DNA of 64,000 bases from Acestrorhynchus altus. Lineage: Eukaryota; Chordata; Actinopteri; Characiformes; Acestrorhynchidae. Every line of letters begins with the position of its first letter. Position 1 is the stretch's first letter. Both the position numbers and the translations under genes were made by a program. Below the pieces are notes generated by a model that did no database searches, had not been told where the DNA came from, and was given only the letters and a program-made list of their open reading frames with translations. Positions 39,055 through 48,939 of the stretch are shown here, piece after piece. Location of the stretch: contig CM067522.1 in the NCBI GenBank assembly GCA_034509495.1, positions 5,118,648-5,182,647 of the forward strand. Direction: 5' to 3'.

Positions 39055-39370
39055 ATGGGTGCAGATACTGATCACCCATAATATTAACAATATTATTATT
39101 AACAATGAAGTCCCAAACATAGCTGCCAGAACAGCTATGACTCATCATGGCATGGACTACACAAGACCTCTTGTGAATTTAGGCTTTTATGGATTGCATT
39201 AATGAGCCTTGAGAGCCCATTGACATTGTTGCTGGTACACTGGTTGTGATTCCTTGGAGCACTTTTGGTAGATACTGACCACAGCATATAAGACACACCC
39301 CACAAGACCTGCCTTGACATAGTCTAGCCATCACAGTTTGGCCCTTTGTGAAACTGATCAATTTTCCAAG
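39055..39370 (-). mobile_element. Tc1/mariner-like transposon remnant (5' third of transposase, minus strand)
   Basis: The left terminus (actgatcacccataatatta) resembles the 'tgatcagccataacatta' end of a common fish element. Internal plus-strand blocks match the complement of its helix-turn-helix region: gcattaatgagccttgagag, gagcacttttggtagatact, accccacaagacctgcc and tagccatcaca + gtttggccc. On the minus strand this reads W-S-V-S-T and G-L-S-R-L-I-N-A. The catalytic part is absent. Confidence 0.7.
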
Positions 39371-40124
39371 CCTACATAAGGCAGCAAGCCATATGTCTGC
39401 GTCCAGCGGATAATACAAAGGGGTAATGGAGGTGGGGAGGGGGCAGAAGGGCTGGGCCTTTGGGCTGGGAGACAACACAATGGCTAATAAGCAAATCTCT
39501 GCAACCATCGATACAGTAGCTTCTCCTTCCACACATTAAAGACTACACACTGTGTCTAATCCAAGGCAGAGGAGGACCTAGTTTGGCCCTAGCTGAAGCA
39601 CGGCTGGCTCTTTTGTCTGTGCACACCTGCTGCTCCTCTATCACACCCATGTGTGGTCCATTAATCCTCACAACATCAATCAGAGCACCGGCCTGCAGGG
39701 AAAGTCTTAGGACATCCTCAGGGTGGGTGCTGTTTATGGCACAACCTCTTTGTCTACACTCACTGTCCAAAAACACTTCTAAGGTGGCGTGTCACAATAC
39801 AGAGCCGAGAATCACACAGTGAGCTCTGTGGCATTAGGAAATAGGGTAGAGACAAAGGTCCAGGACTTCTACAGAACATGCAATGATTTAAGCAGACTGT
39901 TCTGTAGGAAACAAATGCCACTGAACCCATCTCAGGATGAGTGACCTTTGGGCAAACTTCAACAGGTTTTCCCCCAAACAGACACAGACGCTGAAACAAA
40001 CACGGTGCGTTAAACACCCCCTCCATGCTGTACCCTCAGGGGGCTCCACACAACCTCTGTGGACCATCAATACCCCTTTATAGATCAGTCTATCATTTTT
40101 ACTTACATTACAATCTGTGAAACA

Positions 40125-40126
40125 CA

Positions 40127-40197
<71 letters not shown>

Positions 40198-40238
40198 GAG
40201 AAAGAAAGAACGGATAATTAAAAAAGAGAAATAAAGAA

Positions 40239-40333
<95 letters not shown>
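40125..40333. repeat. Compound (AAAG)n-(GT)n-(GA)n microsatellite
   Basis: AAAG repeats (40125-40207), GT (40241-40277) and GA (40279-40333) lie just outside the CpG-rich block. Confidence 0.95.
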
Positions 40334-40336
<3 letters not shown>

Positions 40337-40489
40337 TTGATGTATCAGTGTGGTCAGATCAGTCCATTCAGAGAACTGACCACAACAGTCCATCAGTCCA
40401 TCCATCAGAAGTGGGGACGAGCGCTGCGCTGCACTGCACTGCTCAATCTGTGTGTGTGTGTGTGTGTGTGTGCCACCTGTTCCTCAGAC

Positions 40490-40870
40490 AGACCCGCTCA
40501 GCACTCACCTGAACACGTCGCTTTCAGCACCCGAGCAAACTGAACACGACCCGCCGGACTCGAAGGAGCAGCCGGACGGTCAGTGCATGTTCTCAGAGCG
40601 CTGACCGCCGCCGACTTCAGTCCGAGCAGAACGCGCGCGCGCCCGGGACCCTACTGTGTAGTGTTTCCAGCTCTGCGCGAGACAGAGACCTGCAGCCGCG
40701 CGGCCATGCCGTCATTCAGACACACACACACACACACACACGCACACACAGACGCGCTAATCTCATTACATCCAACTCCCCCCAACCAACCCCAATCCTC
40801 AGCGCGCGCAGCGCACAGCTCCACCCAGCGACATGTCCTTCTGCCCCAGCAGAGCCCAACCTGCCCTCCG
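40490..40870. promoter_or_regulatory. CpG-rich block, candidate ADGRV1 promoter
   Basis: This block is dense in CpG (for example an eight-base CG alternation near 40631 followed by cccggg, and gccgcgcggcc near 40695), unlike the AT-rich DNA on both sides. In vertebrates such islands usually mark promoters. Its orientation toward ADGRV1 is inferred from the adjacent minus-strand donor. Confidence 0.5.
40509..40700 (-). other. adgrv1: Predicted non-coding first exon of ADGRV1 (5' limit uncertain)
   Basis: On the minus strand the sequence CAG|GTGAGT occurs at 40503-40511, a full consensus donor with the exon side at 40509. It sits at the edge of the only strongly CpG-rich block between the first coding exon (25,268) and LYSMD3. 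The first coding exon has an acceptor two bases before the ATG, so a non-coding exon upstream is required; this is my best candidate. The predicted exon holds a minimal upstream ORF (ATG-CAC-TGA). The upstream limit is a guess. Confidence 0.45.
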
Positions 40871-41599
40871 CTCATCACCCCAACTACCCCTACACCACAT
40901 TATCCGCATACACACACTCAGCAAAGCAAACACATTACAATAAACCATCACTCCATAAAGTGTGATCTATAATGTAAAATGTGTAAATATACAGTCCACA
41001 ATGTAAAATATGTAAATATACAGTCTATAATATTAAATGTGTAAATATACAGTCTATAATGTAAAATGTGTAAATATACAGTCTATAAGGTTAAATGTAT
41101 AAATATACAGTCAATAATGTTAACTCTGTAAATATATAGTCTATAATGTAAAATGTATAATATAGAGTCTATAATGTACAATTCGTAATGTTCAGTCTGT
41201 AGTGTGTAGTGCATTATGTGTAATATCTGTAATATGGAATGCATTGTGTACGATCAGTTATGTGTGATGTATAATATACAATCTATACTTTAAAATGTGT
41301 CATGTACCATCTATAATGTCCAATGCAAAATGCAAAAAGCTCAGTCCATAATCTGCTATCCATAATATGGAATTGATAATATATAATATGATGCACATTT
41401 CAAAGGCCCAGCCAAAAGGTCTGATTCAACATATGCAAGTTGTTCACTTATCGGCCTTAAACTTTAGCCTGAGGCCAGTTTTGATTCATTTTCAGTGATT
41501 TCTAGTGTCCTGACAGTCAGCCTTCAATCTCAGGTACTTGTATCTGACAGTCATGGGTCTTCACTAAAATGACATGAGTCAGTTATGCCCCCTTCTGGG

Positions 41600-42215
41600 A
41601 TGCAATATAAATTACAGCATCAGACACACACCTGGCACATCTTACAGCATCCGACACACACCCGGCACAACTTACAGCATCAGACACACACCCGGCACAT
41701 CTTACAGCATCAGACACACACCCGGCACATCTTACAGCATCCGACACACACCCGGCACATCTTACAGCATCAGACACACACCCGGCACATCTTACAGCAT
41801 CCGACACACACCCGGCACATCTTACAGCATCCGACACACACCCAGCACATCTTACAGCATCCGACACACACCCAGCAAATCTTACAGCATCCGACACACA
41901 CCCGGGCACATCTTACAGCATCCGACACACATCCAGCACATCTTACAGCATCCGACACACACCCGGCACATCTTCCAGCATCCGACACACATGGCACATC
42001 TTACAGCAACAATCACATCAACTGGTACATCTTACAGCACCTGGCACACACCCGGCACATCTAAAAGCATCCGGTACACACCCGGCACATCTTCCAGCAT
42101 CCAATACACACCTGGCACATCTTATAGCATCCGACACACACCTGGCATATCTTACAGCAACTAATATATCAAGTGGTACATCTTCCAGCAGCTGGCATAC
42201 ACCTGGCACAGCTAC
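41600..42215. repeat. 30-bp minisatellite
   Basis: About 20 copies of a 30-bp unit (cttacagcatccgacacaca + cccggcacat). The period is exact at 41641, 41671, 41701 and 41731. Because 30 is divisible by 3 the array is open in several frames on both strands, giving spurious ORFs of up to 196 codons. The unit is unrelated in sequence to the ADGRV1 intron array. Confidence 0.95.
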
Positions 42216-42242
42216 ACCAGGTTGTAACAGTGTTACTTTCAT

Positions 42243-42251
42243 TCACAAAAC

Positions 42252-42298
<47 letters not shown>

Positions 42299-42301
42299 AA
42301 A
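42243..42301. repeat. (GAAA)n microsatellite
   Basis: The repeat follows the 30-bp array directly, after a 39-bp sequence duplicated at 44,645. Confidence 0.95.
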
Positions 42302-42394
42302 AGGGCACTCTTTTTAAGAACTACGTTTTAACCTTTATACATTGCTCGTTTGGCCTAAATGAATTTGTTCGACTTGAAAGGCCAGTTAAATGTA

Positions 42395-43180
42395 ATAGGA
42401 TATAGGATATATGATAGGATAGAACTTTATTGATCCCTTGGGAGGGTTCCCTCAGGGAAATTAAGGTTCCAGCCGCAGCATAAGTACAGTACATCAAAGG
42501 TAGAAAGAGATAATAATTTAGTAAAGAAAAACACTATATAAATATAAAGAATATATTACATAGAGACTATAGCACGTGCATGTAAATAAATAATGCATGT
42601 AGAAAAAGTAGAAAAACAGTCCAGTAGGAGGGGGTATTGCACATTATTATTGTTATTGCACTTGAACTGTGTATTGCACCAAGTCCAGATGTGTTGTGGT
42701 TGTGGGTTGTGAGTTACTGGTTGGTTCCTACCCGTTCTTTCCTCCATCCTCCTCTTAGCACTCCTCCCCCAGGGAGGAGTTGTACAGTCTGATGGTGTGC
42801 GGGACAAAAGAGTTTTTAAGTCTATTGGTCCTGCACTTGGGAAGGAGCAGTCTCTCACTGAACAGGCTCCTCTGGTGGCTGATGACAGTGTGTAGAGGAT
42901 GACTGGCACTGTCCATAATGTCCAGTAGCTTCTTCAGAGTCCTCTTCTCTGCCACTGACACCAGAGAGTCCAGCTTTGTGCCAACCACAGAGCCAGCCCG
43001 CCTGATTAGTTTGTCCAACCTGTGTGTGTCCTTCTTGGATATGCTGCCCCCCCAGCACACCACAGTGTAGAACAGGACACTGGTGACCACGGACTGATAA
43101 AACATCCACAGGAGTTTCCTGCAGATGTTGTAATATACATACGGCAATATTTCTTCAGCATGTATGATATAAAGCAATAT
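42395..43180 (-). mobile_element. 5'-truncated LINE, carboxyl end of reverse-transcriptase ORF and 3' tail
   Basis: The minus strand (43177-42755) encodes CRKLLWMFYQSVVTSVLF-Y, C-W-G-G-S, RAGSVVGTKLDSLVSVAE and H-P-L-H-T-V-I-S. This is the end of ORF2 of a common teleost non-LTR element (L2/Rex1-like; clade uncertain). The 3' end (tttattgatcccttggg on plus) finishes in short ggata repeats at 42395-42420, a typical LINE tail. Confidence 0.8.
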
Positions 43181-43194
43181 TCTTCCACACTTGC

Positions 43195-43290
43195 TTTAAC
43201 ATGTATGGAAATAGTAACATGTATGGAAATAGTAAAATGTATGGAAATAGTAACATGTATGGAAATAGTAACATGTATGAAAATAGTAGT
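43195..43290. repeat. 18-bp tandem repeat
   Basis: Five copies of atgtatggaaatagtaac, slightly variable in the last bases. Confidence 0.9.
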
Positions 43291-44464
43291 ACTTTTATAC
43301 AGAACAGTTTCAAGGATGAGAAAAATTGTTTCATAAGAATTACATACATGGAGAACAGCATTTACAACAAAAAGAAAAACAGCAAAACCGGACAGGAAAT
43401 ACAGAAAGCACTGCACTGCATTCAAAAGAAACTGGCTAAGAATAGTACATATTTTAAGTGACAGTATTTAGAATTGAATTAATCAAATTTATTAATCTTC
43501 AGAGTTAATTCTCAAAGCTGAATGTAGATCAGCTGGTTTATGCAGTTTGACAAGCAAACCAGTTTTCGAAACAAAACAGAACAGAGTTTTATGCTGGTCT
43601 GGTGTAATGCTGGTGACCAGCATACACAAAATAAAAAACACAGCATATGCTATTCTGTGTTGGTGTATGCTAGTCCACACTGTTTTTTATCCTGTAAGCT
43701 TGGATGAATTTAAGTGTTGGCTCAATAGAGGTTTTTTGTTTGTGGGGTGTAACGCCTGATACACATCAAATAGATAAACATAGGAATGGCAAAAACAGTT
43801 CTTTTGACCTTGGTCTACACTACATGCATTGGGATTTGAGAGCAAAAGATATGTGAAACAATGATGATAGAATAGAATTTCCATGTTTTTCCCTGAAATT
43901 TACATATAAATGTGTTAGACAGTGTGGAATACCTCTTGTTTGAAACAACCTATTTTAAGATGGGACATAATCAACCAGCACATGTTACAGCAGCTGGCAT
44001 ACCATTCAGCAAACCAAAAATATTTTGTGTGCCCTGTTACATTGTTTAAACAGTCCTGGCTTTCACCTGTAATGTCTGCATTTATTGTTAAACCAGCAGA
44101 AAACCCAGAGCTATTAATGCGAGAAAGCAAGCTAGTATATGTACAGAATATACCTGACCTAGAGCTTCTTGTATTCCTTGTACTTATTACTTCATTCATT
44201 ACTAAATGTAGGCCAAACACTATATCCTGCAAAGTACATCAACGTACATCAAAGTATTTCTAAAATCAATCGCATCATGCTTTATTGTTTACTTACAATT
44301 CTTAATTATAATGTATACCTGTTCCAAAGGTGTAGGTTGCTATTCTAAAATTTAATCTAACATGCCACTCAACTTCATGTGTAATTTATATGGGAGAAAA
44401 TTAATGTAGAAGTAAATAGTATCTGAAAATTATTCAAGAAATTTAATATGAATCCATTCTAGTT

Positions 44465-44573
44465 TGGTCCTTAATTTCCCTGAAGGAACCCTCCCATTAA
44501 TAAAGTTCTATTCTATTCTATTCTATTCTATTCTATTCTATTCTATTCTATTCTATTCTATTCTATTCTATTC
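44465..44573 (+). mobile_element. LINE 3' tail with (TTCTA)n
   Basis: The block ttaatttccctgaaggaacc + ctcccattaataaagttcta is the reverse complement of the tail seen at 42,421-42,465. It ends in about 13 copies of TTCTA. It is probably a very short 5'-truncated copy of the same LINE family. Confidence 0.75.
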
Positions 44574-45119
44574 AGCCAGATTACAATGCAGTCTTGTGTA
44601 ATATAAAGACACTTTTCAAATTTTACTACACTATGATGGTAGGAACACCAGGTTGTAACAGTGTTACATTCATTCACAAAACATAAAGGATTGTCCTTTT
44701 GACCAACATTCATCTCTTTTGTAAAAAGCTCTGATCATTACAGTATGCTGAAGTGAAAAGAACATGAACAGAACCATACTGTGGTACTGTCTCTGACATT
44801 GTTGTACCCATTGTTCTCACATCTAAACTGTAAGCCACTGATGATAAGCAAGCCTATCTCAACATGTAAATAACATTGGTTTGAATACAAAAATATGTAA
44901 TACATGTTATTATGTAATAAATAAAATTTATACTAAATATATGCTCTTCATATAAGATATTCATCTTTCATTTGTTGCTAGTTGCATAATTATGTATTCT
45001 TTCCAGTGAGTAAACCTTTGCCCACTATTAATAATGCTCACCAGAAAGTTACACATTTTACTTTGTAATGTTTTGATACAGTTCCTGAAGCTACATGAAT
45101 GGATTCCAAGTGAGACATT

Positions 45120-48016
45120 AATAATAATAATAATAATAATTTGAGGGGTTTGAGTGTCCCATTGATCCTAGGAGCTATGCTGTCAGGGGCTTCATGCCCC
45201 TGGTAAGGGTCACCCAAGGCAGACAGGTCGTAGATGAAGGATCAGACAAAGCGCAACCCAAAAAAACCCTTATGATGCAAAAAAAACCAGGACACAGTGT
45301 TCCCTCGCCCGGAAGCGGGTCACTGGGGCCCCACTCTGGAGCCAGGCCTGGAGTTGGGGCACACTGGCGAGAGCCTGGTGGCCAGTCTTTTTCACACGAA
45401 GCCCGGGCCGGGCACAGCCCGAAGGGGAAACATGGGTCCCCCTTCCCATGGGCTCACCACCTGTAGGAGGGGCCAAAGCGGTTGGGTGCAATGGGAGATG
45501 GGTGGTGGCCGAAGGCGGGGACCGTGGCGGTCCGATCCTCGGCTACAGAAGCTGGCTCTATGGATATGGATTCCGGCTTGAAATAGTTGGGCTCACCTCA
45601 ACACACTGGTGGGCAAAGACAGTGAGACCTGGAGGGGCATGGTTGGGAGGAACGGCCCCACTGATCTGAACTTGAGTGGAGTTATGTTATTGGACTTCTG
45701 TGCTTGTCATGGATTGTCCATAACTAACACCATGTTCAGGCATAAAGGTGCCCATATGCGCTCCTGGCACCAAGACACCTTAGGCCATAGTTCAATGATC
45801 AACTTTGTTGTTGTATCATCTGAGCTGCGGCTGCATGTTTTGGACACTCGGGTGAAGAGACGGGCGGAGCTGTCAACTGACCACTATCTGGTGATAAGTT
45901 GGTTACGTTGGTGGGTATTGTGAGGGTCTGCTGGGAACACCTGGCGGAATCTCCTGTGAGACAGAGTTTCAACTCCCACCTTCGGGAAAACTTTGAACAC
46001 ATCCCGGGTGAAGCGGGGGACATTGAGTCCGAGTTGGCCATGTTCCGTGCCTCCATCGTTGAGGCGGCTTACCGGAGCTGTGGCTGCAAGGTTGGCGGTG
46101 CCTGCCGTGGCGGCAACCTTCGAACCCGCTGGTGGACACCGGTGGTGAGGGATGCTGTCAGGCTGAAGAAAAAGTCCTATTGGGCTTTTCTGGCCTGTGG
46201 GACTCCAGAAGCAGCTGACGAGTACAGGCGTTCCAAGTGGCACACAGCTCGGGTGGTTGCCAAGGCAAAAACTCAGGGTGTGGAAAGAGTTTGGAGAGAC
46301 CACGGAAAAAGACTTCCACATGGCTTCGAGATGATTCTGGTCCACCATCCGGCATCTCAGGGGGGGGGAAACGGTATGCCACCAACACTGTTTACAGTGA
46401 GGGGGGTGTTCTGCTGACCTCAACTGGGGATGTCGTGGGTCGGAGTAGTTCGAAGACCTCCTCAATCCCACTAGCACGTCTTCCACTGAGGAAGTGGAGC
46501 CTGGGGATTCTGGGTTGGATCCTCTGATCTCTGGTTACCGAGGTGGTCAAAAAGATCCTTGGTGGCAGAGCACTGGGCGTGGATGAGATTCATTTGGAGT
46601 CCCTTAAGGCTCTGGATGTTGTGGGGTTGTGTTGGCTTACTCAACTTCAGGGGCAGTTCCCCTGGACTGGCAGACCGGGGTGGCGGTTCCCCTATTCAAA
46701 AAGGGGGACCATAGAGTGTGTTCCAACTGTAGAGGGATCACACTCTTAAGCCTCCCTGGTAAGGTCTATTCAGGGGTTCTGGAGAGGAGGGTCCGTCGGA
46801 TAGTCGAACCTCGGATCCAGGAGGAACAGTGTGGTTTTCGTCTGGTCGTGGAACACTGGACCAGCTCAGGGGAATCCTAGAGGGTGCATGGGAGTTTGCC
46901 CAACTGGTCTACATGTGCTTTGTGTATCTGGAGAAGGCATTTGACCATGTACCTCGGGGAGCCCTGTGGGGGGCACTCTGGGAGTATGGGGTACCAGGCC
47001 CTTTGATACAGGCTGTTAGGTCCCTGTACGCCTGGTGTCAGAGCTTGGTCTGCATTGCTGGCAGTAAGTTGAGCTTGTTTCTGGTGAGGGTTGGACTTCG
47101 CCAAGGCTGCCCTTTGTCACCGATTCTGTTCATAACTTTTATGCACAGGATTTCTAGGGGATCTGTCTCGGTGACCTTAGGGTCATGACTCAGCTGTTTA
47201 CGGATGATGTAGTCCTGTTGGCTTCATCGGGTCTGCATCTACAGCTCTCACTGGAGCAGTTCGCAGCCGAGTGCAAAGCGGCTGGGATGAGAATTAGTGC
47301 CTCCAAATCTGAGGCCATGGTCTTGAGCCGGAAAAGTGCTTTCTCCAGGTCAGGGATGAGGTCCTTCCACAAGTGGAGGAGTTTAAGTATCTCTTCACGA
47401 ATGAGGGAAAACTGGAGCGGGAGATCGACAGGCAGATTGGTGCTGCATCAGCAGTGATGCGGGCGCTGTACCGGTCCGTAGTGGTGAAAAGAGAGCTGAG
47501 CCAAAAGGCGAAGCTCTCGATTTACCAGTCGATCTACGTTCCTACCCTCATCTATGGTCATGAGCTTTGGGTCAAGACCGAAAGAACAAGATCTCGGATA
47601 CAAGCGGCTGAAATGAGTTTTCTCTGCAGGGTGGCTGGGCTCTACCTTAGAGATAGGGTGAGAAGCTCAGTCATCCGATAGGGACTGAGAGTAGAGCTGC
47701 TGCTCCTCCATGTCGAGAGGAGCCAGTTAGGGTGGCTTGGGCATCTAGTGAGGATGCCCCCTAGATGCCACCCTGGTGAGGTGGACCAGGCACGCCCCAC
47801 CGGTAGAAGACCCAGAGGAAGACCCAGGACACGCTGGAGAGACTATGTTTCTCGGCTGGCCTGGGAACGCCTTGGGGTCACCCCGGAAGAGCTGGACCAA
47901 GTGGCTGGGGAGAGTGAAGACTGGGTCTCTCTGCTTAGGCTGCTACCCCCGCGACCCAATCCCGGATAAAGCGGCAGAAAATGGATGGATGGATGGATGG
48001 ATGGATGGATGGATGG

Positions 48017-48075
<59 letters not shown>
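45120..48075. repeat. (AAT)n runs flanking the LINE, with (ATGG)n tail
   Basis: AAT repeats lie at 45120-45140 and 48018-48074, outside the element. (GGAT)n lies at 47981-48017. This suggests insertion into a pre-existing AAT microsatellite. Confidence 0.7.
45142..47998 (+). mobile_element. Nearly full-length but decayed LINE (non-LTR retrotransposon)
   Basis: Order along the element: GC-rich 5' region (45.2-45.6 kb), end of the apurinic endonuclease (S-T-D-H-Y-L-V near 45880), linker (45.9-46.4 kb), reverse transcriptase (46.5-47.7 kb, with LFKKGDHRVCSNCRGITLLS and GLRQGCPLSPILFITFMHRI), then the C-terminal domain ending L-L-PPRPNPG at 47,969. Several frameshifts interrupt the frame. The catalytic F-A-D-D box reads F-T-D-D at about 47200-47211. 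The 3' tail is (ATGG)n and both ends abut AAT repeats. I recall similar elements as I/Nimb-like but cannot confirm the clade. Confidence 0.9.
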
Positions 48076-48195
48076 TGTTTGTCAATAAAAACTAACATTA
48101 ATGATTTAAAATATCAATGAATGAGTGCTTTACAGAAATATAATAAGAAGTAAGACAAAGATCATTAGACGTTCTAAACAATAAGAAAATAAAAA

Positions 48196-48330
48196 GATAT
48201 GTTAGATCAAGAGTAGGCAACCCTGGTCCTAGGGTGCCAGACTCCTGTACTCCTGTTTTGTGCTCCTCCTGTTCAAGGAAACCTGATTCAATTCACATGT
48301 TAATTGGTAGGTTTTTTTAGAGCTGGGATA
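48196..48330. repeat. Dispersed repeat with 'ctggtcct' terminus
   Basis: The words gtaggcaaccctggtccta and gattcaattcacatgttaat resemble a common fish non-autonomous DNA element. A relative lies at 58,966-59,160. Confidence 0.5.
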
Positions 48331-48764
48331 TCAGCAAACTGTGCAGGTAGCTAGCACTCCAAGTCCAGAGTCTGCTATCTGCATACTTTTCATTAGTTAC
48401 CATATCACTATTTTATTTTATTGTCAGTATGGCAAATGTAACATCCTTTGAGTATTTATTAATTTATTTTTGTTCATCAAACTGACAGGATAAAGCAATG
48501 TGGTGTGTTGGGTGTATTAGGAAGTATCAGGTTTAAGACTGTTTCTATGCCAGTTGATGTGCATCTGGTAGCTGGCAGGTGTACAGAAAAGTTTCCAACC
48601 CTCTCATTATTTTTTGTTTCAAGATTAAACCAGACATTAGGGGTGTATTTTGTGCACTGATGGTGCCAGTCCCAAGCCCGGATAAATGGTGAGGGTTGCA
48701 TCAGGAAGGGCAACCGGTGTAAAACTTAAACTAAAATGTGAATCACAAATATGAGTGCCATACT

Positions 48765-48800
48765 GCAGTGGTCCCCAACCCCCGGCAATTGGTCGCTCGG
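48765..48800. repeat. hAT-like terminal fragment
   Basis: The sequence cagtggtccccaacccccgg matches the characteristic terminus of a hAT-type transposon. Only this end is recognisable. Confidence 0.4.
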
Positions 48801-48939
48801 TTGAGAAGAGAGGAGTAGAGCTTGGAGTAATACCTCCGCCGGTTGCACAATAAGAAGCAGCACACCCCACTAACATTGGAGATGGATTCAAACTGTTCTA
48901 TCATAGTGTACATAGGAAGAGAAATTGAGTAGGGATAAT

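Larger units (their letters stand above)
25271..40508. other. Predicted ADGRV1 intron between the non-coding first exon and coding exon 1
   Basis: If the CpG-island exon is right, this 15.2-kb stretch is the first intron. It holds Tc1-like remnants, dispersed repeats and microsatellites, listed separately. No second gene could be recognised on either strand. Confidence 0.4.

Noticed and set aside
41574..42164. 196-codon plus-strand frame with a 10-residue periodic product
   Set aside because: It is a by-product of the 30-bp minisatellite, which is open in several frames on both strands. There is no start context, domain or splice evidence.
45194..47969. Many GC-rich open frames that look like host genes
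   Set aside because: Their order and motifs are those of a LINE endonuclease and reverse transcriptase, with frame breaks and an (ATGG)n tail.
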